Part shown: piece after piece, positions 1-10,543 of the stretch
How positions within the stretch are numbered: position 1 is the stretch's first letter
Layout of the letters: every line of letters begins with the position of its first letter
DNA from: Sulfolobaceae archaeon
GTDB lineage: Archaea; Thermoproteota; Thermoprotei_A; Sulfolobales; Sulfolobaceae
DNA length: 64,000 bases
Direction: 5' to 3'
Assembly (NCBI GenBank): GCA_026627305.1
Contig: JAPNVD010000005.1
Location: forward strand, 1-64,000
Notes under the pieces: model-generated
Seen by the model: the letters and a program-made list of their open reading frames with translations, nothing else
The model's database searches: none
Told to the model about the DNA's origin: nothing
Made by a program: the position numbers and the translations under genes

Positions 1-516
1 TGATGCATTAACTTGAACACCATCTGCAAAATGAACTCCTTGTCTTATGTAGAATGTCCAGTTCTCGTAATTAGAAGTTGAATAGTTTTGTGCGATAACT
101 GGTACGATAGAGGTTATTGAAGAACCATTAAACTCAACCAACTCCTGATAAACGGCAGCATATAGAGGACCGTCAACCACACTAAAGCCCGTTGCTGGGT
201 CTAATGCATCAGGTGTCTCAGTCCAATAAACATCTACCAGCTGCGAAGTATTTGGTGGGGATATTGTAACTGTAGCCTTAGTCACTGAAGTAGTAGACGA
301 AGAAGTAGTAGTAGTTACTGTGGAGGACACTGTAGTAGTAACAGTAGTAAATGTAGACACAGTACTTGTTATAGTCGTCGTCACAGGAGAGGGCTTGTGA
401 GAAGAAAGTACTACAGCTACACCTGCTACTATTGCAATTATTATAATAACCGCAATAATAATGGCTAAAGTAGTAGAAATTGCTTTCTTTAAGTCTTCAC
501 TATATTTCTTATGCAT
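1..516 (-). CDS. ABC transporter substrate-binding protein (SBP_bac_5-like), N-terminal part
   Basis: Read by hand from the minus strand; the gene is cut by the window start, so it is missing from the ORF track. The 172 visible codons are open to the edge. The protein begins MHKKYSEDLKKA, then one long hydrophobic helix (about residues 14-36), a Ser/Thr-rich linker (about 40-83), and the start of a family 5 solute-binding domain with a DALDPA segment near residue 108 and WTFYIRQGVHFADG near 151-164. Family members bind oligopeptides or sugars outside the cell for an ABC importer. The short charged N-terminus before the helix (KKA then ISTT) resembles a pilin-like class III signal processed by PibD. 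The substrate cannot be told. The divergent neighbour is a glutamine-synthetase-like gene. Confidence 0.82.
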   Translation of the reverse strand, partial: MHKKYSEDLKKAISTTLAIIIAVIIIIAIVAGVAVVLSSHKPSPVTTTITSTVSTFTTVTTTVSSTVTTTTSSSTTSVTKATVTISPPNTSQLVDVYWTETPDALDPATGFSVVDGPLYAAVYQELVEFNGSSITSIVPVIAQNYSTSNYENWTFYIRQGVHFADGVQVNAS

Positions 517-625
517 ATAAAAGCATTCTAGTATGCCTATTTAAGCTTTAATTAAAGAGCGAGAGCAAAGTCAGAACGCTAAGAAGGTTAGATATCTGTC
601 TCAAGTATCCCAAAATTAATAATAA

Positions 626-635
626 TTTTTAAATA
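626..635 (+). promoter_or_regulatory. TATA box of the glutamine-synthetase-like gene
   Basis: TTTTTAAATA is centred about 27 nt before the ATG at 658, the spacing expected if transcription starts at the start codon. No Shine-Dalgarno sequence precedes the ATG, so the mRNA is probably leaderless. Confidence 0.6.
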
Positions 636-657
636 CTTTTCAGATAAACTACTGAGT

Positions 658-1944
658 ATGTCAATTGAACAGAACTTGAGAGAGAACAACGTTGACGTCT
701 TAAGGTTTACTTGGGTTGGGTTAGATGGGTATATAAGGTCTAAAGGTGCTTATATTAGCCACGTTGATGAGCTGATCAAGACAGGTATTGGAGTAACTAA
801 GGCAATGTTTAGCTTTACACCTATGGATGTAATATCACCCTTTGGCTCCTTTGGACCCCAAGATGAGGACGTATTTTTAGTTCCAGACCTTTCCACACTA
901 ACTATATTCCCTCCATCTGCAATGGTAATATCAGAGTTATACTGGCGTGGAAAGCCATGGGAGATTGACGCCAGATCTAGGTTAAGACAAAGGTTAGAAA
1001 AGGTAAATGAGGAATATGGAATCACATTTATGTCAGCCTTTGAACTAGAGTTCTACTTGGTTAAGGATAGGAAACCCTATGATGATGCGAAATGTTTTGA
1101 TTCTTCAGCGTTTTATAATAATCCTGTTATAAGCAGTATAGTTAAGACCGCATCAAAGGCTAATATAGACATATTAAGGGTAATAAAAGAGTATGGTCCT
1201 GGACAATACGAAATCGATATAATGTACAAAGATACACTAAGAGGCGCTGATGAGTTTGTCATATTTAAGGAAATAGCGAAGCAAGAGGCTTCAAAGTTTG
1301 GGGTAGAGGCAAACTTCATGCCAAAGCCTTTCAACAATTTAGCCGGCTCCGGATTGCACTTGAACATAAGCGCATGGAAGGAGGGTAAGAACATCTTTTA
1401 TGATCCCAAGGATCAGTATGGCTTTAGTGAATTCGCCTACCACTTCCTTGCAGGCTTATTAGAGCATGCCAAGGCATTAACTGCAATAGCTGCACCAACG
1501 ATAAACTCATATAAGAGGTTGGTTCCAGGTTCTTGGGCACCCACGAAGATAACCTATGGCTATAACAATAAATCAGCGATGATAAGGATCCCAACACCCT
1601 ACCCATCGATGATGGAAAAGGATAGGAGGATAGAATATAGGGTTCCAGATCCTGCAGTAAATCCCTACTTACTACTATTGGCAGTTATTGAAGCGGGTTT
1701 AGATGGAGTGGAGAGGGGATTGAAGCCAGGAAAGCCTGTAAACGAGAACGCCTACTATAGAAAAGATATAGAGGACATTCCAAGAAACCTCAGAGAGGCC
1801 TTAAACGAACTGAAAAAGGATTCATTGCTGATGGAAAGGTTGGGGAACTTGGCTAAGGAGTTCATCAACGTTAAGATGGCTGAGGTTGAAGCTTACGAGT
1901 CCCTTGTCACTGACTGGGAATATGAGGTTTATAGGAAGATCTAA
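658..1944 (+). CDS. glutamine synthetase-like ligase (GlnA paralogue)
   Basis: A full-length 428-residue GS-fold protein, slightly shorter than housekeeping GlnA (about 440-470). Visible GS signatures are the metal-binding FELEF (about 128-132), GSGLHLN (about 231), NSYKRLVPG (about 284) and RIEYRVPDPAVNPYL (about 325). The family activates a glutamate gamma-carboxyl with ATP and joins it to ammonia or an amine. The next gene, 10 bp downstream, is an amidohydrolase, an arrangement like the two halves of fungal FluG and like gamma-glutamyl-amine catabolic clusters. I therefore infer a gamma-glutamyl-amide ligase rather than the main ammonium-assimilating enzyme. A TATA box suggests leaderless transcription. 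Classical GlnA remains possible. Confidence 0.85.
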   Translation: MSIEQNLRENNVDVLRFTWVGLDGYIRSKGAYISHVDELIKTGIGVTKAMFSFTPMDVISPFGSFGPQDEDVFLVPDLSTLTIFPPSAMVISELYWRGKPWEIDARSRLRQRLEKVNEEYGITFMSAFELEFYLVKDRKPYDDAKCFDSSAFYNNPVISSIVKTASKANIDILRVIKEYGPGQYEIDIMYKDTLRGADEFVIFKEIAKQEASKFGVEANFMPKPFNNLAGSGLHLNISAWKEGKNIFYDPKDQYGFSEFAYHFLAGLLEHAKALTAIAAPTINSYKRLVPGSWAPTKITYGYNNKSAMIRIPTPYPSMMEKDRRIEYRVPDPAVNPYLLLLAVIEAGLDGVERGLKPGKPVNENAYYRKDIEDIPRNLREALNELKKDSLLMERLGNLAKEFINVKMAEVEAYESLVTDWEYEVYRKI

Positions 1945-1954
1945 GTGATGGAAA

Positions 1955-3022
1955 TTGTTAATAGACTCCCATTGCCATTGGTTTTACCCCAGAATTATGG
2001 ACGAAAAGGAGTTCATGATGGCCTCAGCTGAGTCTTGGAGAGAGGATGAGATTGGTATAGATGTCCTTGAGATGAACAAGTGGAGACCATTTTATCTCCT
2101 CTTAAGAAATCAGATGAAAAAACTATTAGGGGAGAACTTCATAGAAGAGAGGAACAGGCTAATAAGGGACGATCCCATAAAGTACTTGAAGCTACTATTT
2201 GATGACGCTAAAATTGAGGGTTTAGTAATAGACGAAGGCTTTGGAGAGAAGAGAGGGGAAATTCCAATAAAGTATAAACTGCTCTATAGGATAGAGAAAC
2301 TAATAGACCGTGACTCTAAACTCTTCTCTTTACCATTTGATAAGGCAGTTGAGCTCTTTGAGGAGACTTTAAGACGAAAAGTAAGGGAAGAAAACTATGG
2401 TGGGTTTAAGAGCATAATAGCCTATAGGACAGGATTGAAGATTGAGTGCAACGAAGTGAGGGCTAAGGAGGACTTCGTCTCAACTGGATCAGAATGGTAT
2501 GGTAGGAGGGCTAAGGCTTTTAGAGATTACCTCTTCTGCAAAACTATGGAGATAGCAAAGGAGCTAAAAGTCCCTTTTCAAGTCCACACAGGTGCAGGGG
2601 ATAGGGATATCAAGTTTGAACTATCTAGACCTTCATACCTAACTGACCTAGTGAGAAGATATGAGGGGAAGATAGTTTTTGTCCACGGTGGCTATCCATA
2701 TCATAGGGAAACAGCCTGGATGAGCTATCTATTTCCCTCAGTATACTTAGACCTCTCACAGGTTACTCCTTTTGCCCCTCTAGGTTCCCTCAACGCTTTA
2801 GAGGAGGTACTAGAGGTAGCTCCTTTCAATAAGGTGATGTATGGCAGTGATGCGTTTGATTTACCAGAGATCGCGTGGTTGGCAGGAAAGATATTTTTTA
2901 AGTTTTTAGAAGAGGTGCTCAACAAGTTAGAGGGACTAGAGATCATTAACGATGAGGATAAAAAGGAGATCGTGGAAATGATAACTAATAGAACGGCGAA
3001 GATCCTCTATAATTTCACCTAG
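1955..3022 (+). CDS. amidohydrolase (metal-dependent, TIM-barrel)
   Basis: A 355-residue amidohydrolase-2-type protein. The N-terminus LIDSHCHW carries the HxH metal motif, QVHTGAGD (about 208) supplies a further His, FVHGGYPYHRE another, and MYGSDAFDLPE (about 295) the catalytic Asp. An in-frame TGA at 1946 leaves the TTG at 1955 as the only sensible start, 10 bp after the GS-like gene. The pair is surely one transcript. In FluG-type pairs the hydrolase is thought to cleave the gamma-glutamyl amide or process its product; the substrate here is unknown. The fold assignment is firm, the reaction is inferred. Confidence 0.82.
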   Translation: MLIDSHCHWFYPRIMDEKEFMMASAESWREDEIGIDVLEMNKWRPFYLLLRNQMKKLLGENFIEERNRLIRDDPIKYLKLLFDDAKIEGLVIDEGFGEKRGEIPIKYKLLYRIEKLIDRDSKLFSLPFDKAVELFEETLRRKVREENYGGFKSIIAYRTGLKIECNEVRAKEDFVSTGSEWYGRRAKAFRDYLFCKTMEIAKELKVPFQVHTGAGDRDIKFELSRPSYLTDLVRRYEGKIVFVHGGYPYHRETAWMSYLFPSVYLDLSQVTPFAPLGSLNALEEVLEVAPFNKVMYGSDAFDLPEIAWLAGKIFFKFLEEVLNKLEGLEIINDEDKKEIVEMITNRTAKILYNFT

Positions 3023-3126
3023 TTTACCAAAAAGGGGAGGGTATAAAATATTATCCTTGAACTCCTCTCAATCCTAAAACTTATTATTAGCGTAGACTAC
3101 AGTAATTTTGAAAGAGTCAAGAGATA

Positions 3127-3585
3127 ATGAATAGTTTGGAAGAAGTAATTGAAAAATCCCTTTCCGAATTTGACGCATATTACGCGAAGAGGAACCTCAA
3201 GAGCTCTAAGATCATAACTATAAAGGATAATAGAGATAACATAGTTGGGTTTACTGAACTGAAGGTCTATAAACCAGTCGGAATTATATTTTACATAGGT
3301 GTACTGCCAGCGTATAGAGGCAGAGGATACGGTAAGAGATTATTAGAAGAGGCAGAAGCGTATTTCATGAGCAAAGGGTTGGACTATATATTAGCCTCCA
3401 CCAGAAGGTATAACAAGCAAGCTCTAGGGTTATTCAGAAGATATAAGAGGTTTGATATTGATTCAGTCTCAGATGATGTAATATATTTGCTTGATGCATA
3501 CGATGATGACATCATCCTATGTAGGGAAATTAATGGTGCAAAAGTGCCTTGTGAGGTATTAATTAAGGATCTAAAAATAAGGTAG
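3127..3585 (+). CDS. GNAT-family N-acetyltransferase
   Basis: A 152-residue single-domain GNAT protein. The acetyl-CoA-binding motif A is clear: FYIGVLPAYRGRGYGKRL (about 57-74), with the Q/RxxGxG/A loop as RGRGYG. The following helix and ALGLFRRYKRF segment fit the C-terminal half of the fold. The acceptor substrate cannot be predicted. It lies about 100 bp after the amidohydrolase on the same strand and could be a separate unit. The ATG at 3127 is the first start codon and gives the normal family length. Confidence 0.82.
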   Translation: MNSLEEVIEKSLSEFDAYYAKRNLKSSKIITIKDNRDNIVGFTELKVYKPVGIIFYIGVLPAYRGRGYGKRLLEEAEAYFMSKGLDYILASTRRYNKQALGLFRRYKRFDIDSVSDDVIYLLDAYDDDIILCREINGAKVPCEVLIKDLKIR

Positions 3586-3678
3586 GTTGACGATAGTGTA
3601 GCATTGTTTGCTCTTTCCTGCAATAGAAACCTTGAAGTTTCGTCTTAAGAAAGATGCATTCGCTTAGTCTAAACTTAA

Positions 3679-4602
<924 letters not shown>

Positions 4603-4608
4603 AACCAA

Positions 4609-5280
4609 TTATCTCACAATTACGTTTCCATGATATGGTATTAAATACTTATAAGGCAAGTTAATAAGATAGTTGAAGCTTTCAACAGCTTTTCCATAAT
4701 CCCAACTGAAGAACTTTACTGGTGGTTTAAGTCCGTTATAGTTCCTTACAGCATCACCAACAATCAGTGTTTCTCCATCAAATAAGGCTATATGCCCTTT
4801 CGTATGTCCAGGAACGTGTAAAACCTTGAAATCGCCTAACATTTCACCACCCCTTAGCCTCACATCAGGTACTATACTATACTTCATCTTACTTATCCTA
4901 TTCATCGTCTCTAAGAATTCTTTTTCACTTACTGGGAATTCTTCTCTGACCTGTTCATATGTTAAGTTAAAACTGTTGTAATTGATTTCCTCCAATTCAT
5001 GAGCATAAATTCTTGCCTTAGACCTCTTCTTTATCTCCATAGCGTTACCTATATGGTCTGGATGAAAATGGGTTATGACTATATCAGATATGTCTTCAAT
5101 TGAATACCTCCAACTCTTTAGATATCTTTCAATATTATCTAGATTTTCCGGTAAGCTGGTATCAACCATCATTAAGCCTCCTCCTGGTCCCTTATCTATT
5201 ATTGCTACGTTATGGTTTAGATCCATCCCAAAGAAGTTCTTCTCTGTTAATTCCATTACCCTGACCTTTCTGCTAACCAT
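4609..5280 (-). CDS. MBL-fold metallo-hydrolase
   Basis: A 223-residue metallo-beta-lactamase-fold protein. The zinc-binding THFHPDHIG is near residue 70, followed by [12 protein letters not shown] (about 155), a GDAV Asp and a C-terminal HGN His, so the two-metal site appears complete. The glyoxalase-II-like spacing suggests a thioesterase or lactonase, but no substrate can be named. Its ATG overlaps the stop of the upstream U32-like gene by 8 nt (ATGGTTAG), so the two are translationally coupled. Confidence 0.82.
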   Translation of the reverse strand: MVSRKVRVMELTEKNFFGMDLNHNVAIIDKGPGGGLMMVDTSLPENLDNIERYLKSWRYSIEDISDIVITHFHPDHIGNAMEIKKRSKARIYAHELEEINYNSFNLTYEQVREEFPVSEKEFLETMNRISKMKYSIVPDVRLRGGEMLGDFKVLHVPGHTKGHIALFDGETLIVGDAVRNYNGLKPPVKFFSWDYGKAVESFNYLINLPYKYLIPYHGNVIVR

Positions 5281-6403
5281 TTTTCACAAACCTCGGTATC
5301 AATTCGATTGGAGGCCTGATCTTATCTAGCTTAACTTCTGAAAGCTTCTTACCGTCAACAGTTATGACCTTTTCGGCTATCGCATCACAATACCTACATT
5401 CGCTACAGCTCCTCGTATCACAATCGTTATACTCGAAGAACCTAAGCCAATCCTTAGGGAAAAGATTGTTGTGAACTACAACCTTTTCTAGAACGTTATA
5501 ATAGTCAGGGCCATTTATCTTCCTCATAACGTTAGGTACAGCTCTCCCTTGAGGATAGCTTATTATATCGATTAAGTTGCCATCATATCTCTTCTCCGCA
5601 TAAGCCTTTACAGCCCTAACGATCCACTCCGTCTTCTTATTCCTACTAGCTATCTTAAACCTATCAATACCTATGCTTTCGTAATAATCAATGTCTTCAG
5701 GTCTTATCCACCTCATCCTTATAATATTCGCTATATCGTTTCTCACATCAGTTGCACAGAAGAGTATTGGGTACTCAAACCAGACATCTTTTACACCATC
5801 AGTTGATGATATTGCAGACGTTATTAGATCATGGGTCCTCCTATATGGACATCCCCAAAGGCAGGAGTTATTGAGTATAAGCTCTATATCCACCTTTTTA
5901 CCATAATTTTTCACAAGAGCCCTCAAAAGTTTGAAGTTCCTATTATCATCCTCATGGAGTATAACAGTATTAACTCCCATATTCACGTATTCCTCGAATT
6001 CGCGGATATTATAAATCCTGGCAAATGACGATATCGAGATCTCGATATCCGGATATTCATTCCTTATATAATAGACCAGGAAAGGTAAGGCTACAATAAA
6101 ACCGTCAACACCTAGACTCACAAGCCTATCGACCTCAGCCTTTAGATCCTTTAAGAACTTCTCAGAGTATTCTTTTCCATTGAGAGAAGCTGTATTCATG
6201 GTGTATAAGAACTTAATATTGTATGAATGTGCTACCGATAAATGTTGTCTAAACCTCTCATCATCTATCTGTGGGAGTACAAAGGATGCCCTTCCATGTC
6301 CTGTCAATGTCTTAGCATGACTTCCAAAAATATACTTTACAGGATAACTCCTGATTTGTTCAAGAAGAGAATCGTCAAAGTTCGTACCTACTACAAGTCT
6401 CAT
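5273..6403 (-). CDS. peptidase U32 / UbiU-like family protein
   Basis: About 376 residues of the U32 family, many members of which are iron-sulfur proteins that modify RNA or ubiquinone rather than peptidases. The central CLWGCPYRR (about 183-191) and the C-terminal [12 protein letters not shown] cluster supply cysteines suitable for an Fe-S cluster. The ORF track begins at ATG 6427. The ATG at 6403 (MRLVVG) fits better, because a TTTATAAAT box lies just before 6427, which would put the transcript start near 6409. It is first gene of a two-gene operon with the MBL hydrolase. The actual reaction is unknown. Confidence 0.72.
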   Translation of the reverse strand: MRLVVGTNFDDSLLEQIRSYPVKYIFGSHAKTLTGHGRASFVLPQIDDERFRQHLSVAHSYNIKFLYTMNTASLNGKEYSEKFLKDLKAEVDRLVSLGVDGFIVALPFLVYYIRNEYPDIEISISSFARIYNIREFEEYVNMGVNTVILHEDDNRNFKLLRALVKNYGKKVDIELILNNSCLWGCPYRRTHDLITSAISSTDGVKDVWFEYPILFCATDVRNDIANIIRMRWIRPEDIDYYESIGIDRFKIASRNKKTEWIVRAVKAYAEKRYDGNLIDIISYPQGRAVPNVMRKINGPDYYNVLEKVVVHNNLFPKDWLRFFEYNDCDTRSCSECRYCDAIAEKVITVDGKKLSEVKLDKIRPPIELIPRFVKNG

Positions 6404-6547
6404 AATTAATTTGTTAAATATGATCATTTATAAATTTTACTAACAAATTACTTACTTTTTACATAAAAATTTTTATCATTGCTAATTATCATCTTGCTAA
6501 CAGCTCAACGATCTCTTATAAATGTGTTTTTACTATTTATATATCTG

Positions 6548-8239
6548 ATGGAACGGCTTGATAAGATTAAGAATTTAATGGCATACGCTGATGATGTGGC
6601 TATTAAATATTCTCAAGATGGCAAGATCATAGGTAGGGTCACAAGGTTTTATTACGTTAAGGTGGGGAACAAACCCCTGATAAGAATAGATATTCCCTTC
6701 GAGAACTACGTGGAGAGACCCGTAAAGATGGGAGAATACATAGCAGTGGTTTCCATAGTTCCTAAAGCCATTATTTTAGGTATAGTTGATGAGATCGACA
6801 GGGCTGATGCATTGGCTAACCTGGGTATAAAGACTATAAAGAGCTCTGAGGATCCATCAACGATGGCTACTGATGCCTCAATAATCCTTAGACCTCTAGG
6901 TGAGATAAGGTTTGACGTTAAAGATAAGGTTATTATGTTCGAGAAGGTTACGCCTAGTGTTTCACCAATAGATCCACAGTCCCCAGTCTTCATACCAAAA
7001 CCTGAAATCATTTACACAGTTTTCGGTATACCTCCGAGAGGTGTTTCCATAGGGAATATTATTAGTGCGTTTGAGCCAACAGAAGTAGAGGTTAACTTTG
7101 ATACTAAACTGTTACGCCATCATTTGTTAATAATAGGAACTACAGGTGCTGGAAAGACCACACTGTTGAAGACACTATTTTACATGAATTACAGAGCTGG
7201 GAACCAGAGCATTGTAGTTGATAGGCAAGGGGATTTCGTGAAGTTTATGATGAAGTTCTTTAACGACGGCGATGTAATACTGCCAGTAACTCAGAGAATA
7301 GCAGAGGAGTACAAGAACGATTTCAAAGAATTGGTTAGTAGTAGGTACTGCAGTAATTCAGCTTATGAGTATGATAAAAGCATAATAGCCTGTGAGCCTA
7401 AAGAGGGTAAGCTCATTAAATTCTATCTCTTCTCGCTAAAGTTCTCTGAAGCCTTCAAGGAGCTCCCTAACCTATTCCCATATATGTCTGATCAAGCTAT
7501 GGCTTATTGGAATATGATAGTTGAGAGGGCAAACAAATTAAAAGTAGATTTTAACCAACCCTTTAATAACGTAATCAATACGTTGAATAGAAGTGTGATA
7601 GCACCTATAACTTCAAATGAATTGGCACCATCTACTAAACAGAGCATTGAAAGGGTAATTAATGGCTTAGCAAGTTATGGAATATTTGATGTAAATGGGA
7701 CTATTAAAGATGACAGATTGTTCGATATATTAACGCATAGCTCCAACATCGTTATTGACCTATCGTTCGTCCTCGAGTCAACAGCACTGGTTGAGCCTAT
7801 AAGCATATTAGCTTACAAGATACTCGATATCCTCTACGATTATAAGGATCGTCAATATAAGACTAGTCCAAACCCTGATCAAATCCAGCACACGCTCCTA
7901 ATAATAGATGAAGCCCATGAGCTTTTCCCACAAGTGAGACAAGAGGCATCTAAGGAGACCGTAGAGGCCTTGGTGAACAGGATCTTAAGGTTGGGAAGAC
8001 AGAGAAATCTAGGCGTTGCCTTAGCCACTCATGTTCCCAAAGACTTAAATCCCCTAGTCCTACAGTTGACCAACACTAAGATAATAATGAGAAATGATGA
8101 GAACGTATTGAAGGACTTAGGAGTTGAGGAATATGCAGACGTTTTAGAATATGCACCTCCTGGCACTGGTCTAGTGAAATCGAGCTTCTTCAATAACTCT
8201 GAGTTCCTAATAAAGGTGAAGAATATTGAATCTGAATGA
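6548..8239 (+). CDS. HerA-like bipolar DNA translocase ATPase
   Basis: About 563 residues of the HerA/FtsK superfamily. An N-terminal HAS-barrel (about 1-95, ending GIVDEIDRADAL) is followed by Walker A GTTGAGKTT (about 197-205), Walker B LLIIDEAHE (about 440), and a LRLGRQRNLG arginine-rich segment as in HerA hexamers. HerA pumps DNA in resection complexes with NurA, whose gene overlaps the 3' end by 14 nt. No mre11 or rad50 is present, so this is probably a second, stand-alone HerA/NurA pair. The ORF track starts at TTG 6479; the ATG at 6548 is better because a CTTATAAA box lies about 30 nt upstream and the extra 23 residues are hydrophobic and unlike the family. Confidence 0.87.
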   Translation: MERLDKIKNLMAYADDVAIKYSQDGKIIGRVTRFYYVKVGNKPLIRIDIPFENYVERPVKMGEYIAVVSIVPKAIILGIVDEIDRADALANLGIKTIKSSEDPSTMATDASIILRPLGEIRFDVKDKVIMFEKVTPSVSPIDPQSPVFIPKPEIIYTVFGIPPRGVSIGNIISAFEPTEVEVNFDTKLLRHHLLIIGTTGAGKTTLLKTLFYMNYRAGNQSIVVDRQGDFVKFMMKFFNDGDVILPVTQRIAEEYKNDFKELVSSRYCSNSAYEYDKSIIACEPKEGKLIKFYLFSLKFSEAFKELPNLFPYMSDQAMAYWNMIVERANKLKVDFNQPFNNVINTLNRSVIAPITSNELAPSTKQSIERVINGLASYGIFDVNGTIKDDRLFDILTHSSNIVIDLSFVLESTALVEPISILAYKILDILYDYKDRQYKTSPNPDQIQHTLLIIDEAHELFPQVRQEASKETVEALVNRILRLGRQRNLGVALATHVPKDLNPLVLQLTNTKIIMRNDENVLKDLGVEEYADVLEYAPPGTGLVKSSFFNNSEFLIKVKNIESE

Positions 8240-9482
8240 AATAATGGAAGAGCTTAGACAGTTGGGGGTGTCAGCTAGACAGAACTCCATAAACAGCGTT
8301 GTAGTACAACAGGTAAGTGAAAGCCCTAAGCCCGAAAGCGATAAGATAAGGGTTGAGACGTTAGAGGAGTTCAAGATATTCAATTTATCCCTGAATAACG
8401 CCGTTAACGGAGTAAACTTCTCATCAATAGCTTCCCTGGACTCCTCCAGTAGGCTAATGAGGTCTACTTTCATAAGTTTAGGGATTGTCGGAGGCACTGT
8501 AAAGTCAGACACTAAGGGAATACTCAACTTCCCCTTTGATATAGATGGGAAGTTCGTCTACAGTATATCCTATCTAGAGCTGATGAGAAAGTTAGCTAAT
8601 GGAAACTTCAAGAGGGTTGAGTTCAAAAACCCAGTGGGCTACGAGTACGCGTTTGATGAGGTGGAATACGAAGATAGTAGCAATGATTCCCTTTATGATG
8701 TTAATGATATGTTAGATGAGGCTAGGTTAAGGGTTGAGAACGAGCTCATCAAGAGCGTAAATGATGACCTATTGATAATAGATGGTCCAATTTATCCCAC
8801 CCCAATTGAACTAGTTCCAACAGTCTTAACAAACTTCCCAAAGGATAAGGATTCGTTGAAACATTGGGGAAAGCCCACACATAGGTGGTCTATAGCTAGC
8901 TTAATATTGGAGAGGGTTAAGCTATTGAAGGATAGAAAGGCTATTGGTATAGTGAAAAGGTTGGAGAACTCGAGAAAGCTAGGTAAGGTTATACCAGGCT
9001 TGAGGGGTCTTGCCGATAACGAGGTTTTGGATATAATATCAGAAAAGAATTGTAGTAACGTAATTTATCCAGATCTATGTGTTGTAGGACCTCTTAAGCT
9101 CGTAGTAGATATTTCCGTTAGGAGGGATGATACATCCCAGGTTATATTAACTCCTAACGACCTACCACCTAGATATTCCTATTATGTGATCGTAAGGATA
9201 CCAGGAGGGATTAAGAGCTTCTTCAGGGTCGAGTCCTTTGACTTAAACGTCCTTCAGAATGCACTACCTATAGTGTTCAGCACTATTACCTACTCAGTGT
9301 TACCTCTATGGATAGAACAGGTGGACAATAGTGCGAAGAGAGTAGCTAAAGGGCTCTTTTACCTTTCCTTTAATGTCCTCAAGGATATATTGTCGTTCCT
9401 CCACGATACTAAACTAGCGGCTATTCAGATATCAAGAGAGATAGAAGCTGAGAAACAGAGCGCAATTAGTGAACTAAGTTAA
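8226..9482 (+). CDS. NurA-domain nuclease
   Basis: A 418-residue NurA-type nuclease, longer than the usual 330-340. The N-terminal catalytic Asp sits in ASLDSSSRL (about 70) and the second acidic motif is LLIIDGPIYPTP (about 180), both characteristic. NurA degrades DNA ends on a HerA hexamer. The TTG start at 8226 lies inside the end of herA and is preceded at 5 nt by GGTGA, so the start is well supported and coupled. The longer N-terminal lead and about 80 extra residues may define a distinct NurA subfamily. Confidence 0.85.
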   Translation: MNLNEIMEELRQLGVSARQNSINSVVVQQVSESPKPESDKIRVETLEEFKIFNLSLNNAVNGVNFSSIASLDSSSRLMRSTFISLGIVGGTVKSDTKGILNFPFDIDGKFVYSISYLELMRKLANGNFKRVEFKNPVGYEYAFDEVEYEDSSNDSLYDVNDMLDEARLRVENELIKSVNDDLLIIDGPIYPTPIELVPTVLTNFPKDKDSLKHWGKPTHRWSIASLILERVKLLKDRKAIGIVKRLENSRKLGKVIPGLRGLADNEVLDIISEKNCSNVIYPDLCVVGPLKLVVDISVRRDDTSQVILTPNDLPPRYSYYVIVRIPGGIKSFFRVESFDLNVLQNALPIVFSTITYSVLPLWIEQVDNSAKRVAKGLFYLSFNVLKDILSFLHDTKLAAIQISREIEAEKQSAISELS

Positions 9483-9520
9483 GCTACGGTTTTTATTAGT
9501 GGTTAATAGAATAGTAGGGC

Positions 9521-10543
9521 ATGAAATATGTGAGATTGGGAAACTCGGGTGTAAAAGTCTCTCAACTCTGCTTGGGAACTTGGTTTTTGCCTCTATTACC
9601 GGAAAAAGATGAGTACGGTGTATATAAAGTAGATAGGGATATTGCGTTGAAGATATTTAAAAAAGCATATGATGAAGGAATAAACTTCTTTGATACAGCA
9701 AATGTATACCACGGTGCGCTTTGGGATACAGACCCAATTCATGTGGGCAACTCAGAGAGGCTTGTTGGGGAGTTCTTATCCACTATTGATAGGGAATCAA
9801 TTGTTCTATCAACTAAAGTTAGAGGCAAAATGGCGCCTTGGATTAACGGTGAAGGGCTTTCTAGAAAGCACATAATGTGGCAAATAAAGGAAAGTCTGAA
9901 GAGGTTGAGGACTGACTATGTTGATATTTATATAATCCATTGGCCAGATCCTGACACACCTAAACTTGAGACTTTGAAGGCGTTGGATGACCTAGTGAGG
10001 CAAGGTAAGGTACATTATTTGGGGATAAGTAACCATGACGCTATGGACGTTTTGGAATTCCTAGAACTGAGCGAGAGGTATGGACTAGAACAGTTTAGGG
10101 TTATCCAAGACCTATATAACCTAATCGAGAGATACGTTGAAAGGTATAAGGTTGATATAGCTAAAAAATACGGAATGGCAATAATGGCTTACGCACCACT
10201 AGCCCACGGTTTTTTGACTGGCAAATATGTTGACTTCCAGAAAAAGACCTGGAGGGTAGAGGAGCTCAGCAGGATTGGGATGTATGAGAGGTTAAAGGAT
10301 AGGTACTTTAAGGAGAGTAACTTAAAGGTTATATTAACGCTAAAGGAGATAGCTGATGAAAAAGGTGTAAGCTTATCTCAAATTGCTATAGCCTGGTTGA
10401 TAAAGAGAAGTGAGGAGTTCAACGTGCCCATAATACCAGTAATTGGTGTAAGTAAGCCTGAGCACCTGGAGGACAACCTTAACGCAATAAACGTTAACCT
10501 CACTTCAGACGATATGAAGAGGATTGAAAAGGCGTTCACTTAG
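9521..10543 (+). CDS. aldo/keto reductase
   Basis: A 340-residue (beta/alpha)8 NADPH-dependent oxidoreductase of the potassium-channel-beta/YghZ type. The catalytic tetrad is visible: Asp and Tyr in FFDTANVYHG (about 60-69), Lys in LSTKVRG (about 105), His in YIIHWPDP (about 145). A C-terminal PVIGVSKPEHLEDN segment is the cofactor-binding signature. A GTTTTTATTAG box centred 27 nt before ATG 9521 suggests a leaderless mRNA. It overlaps the next, convergent gene by 8 nt. The physiological carbonyl substrate is unknown. Confidence 0.87.
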   Translation: MKYVRLGNSGVKVSQLCLGTWFLPLLPEKDEYGVYKVDRDIALKIFKKAYDEGINFFDTANVYHGALWDTDPIHVGNSERLVGEFLSTIDRESIVLSTKVRGKMAPWINGEGLSRKHIMWQIKESLKRLRTDYVDIYIIHWPDPDTPKLETLKALDDLVRQGKVHYLGISNHDAMDVLEFLELSERYGLEQFRVIQDLYNLIERYVERYKVDIAKKYGMAIMAYAPLAHGFLTGKYVDFQKKTWRVEELSRIGMYERLKDRYFKESNLKVILTLKEIADEKGVSLSQIAIAWLIKRSEEFNVPIIPVIGVSKPEHLEDNLNAINVNLTSDDMKRIEKAFT

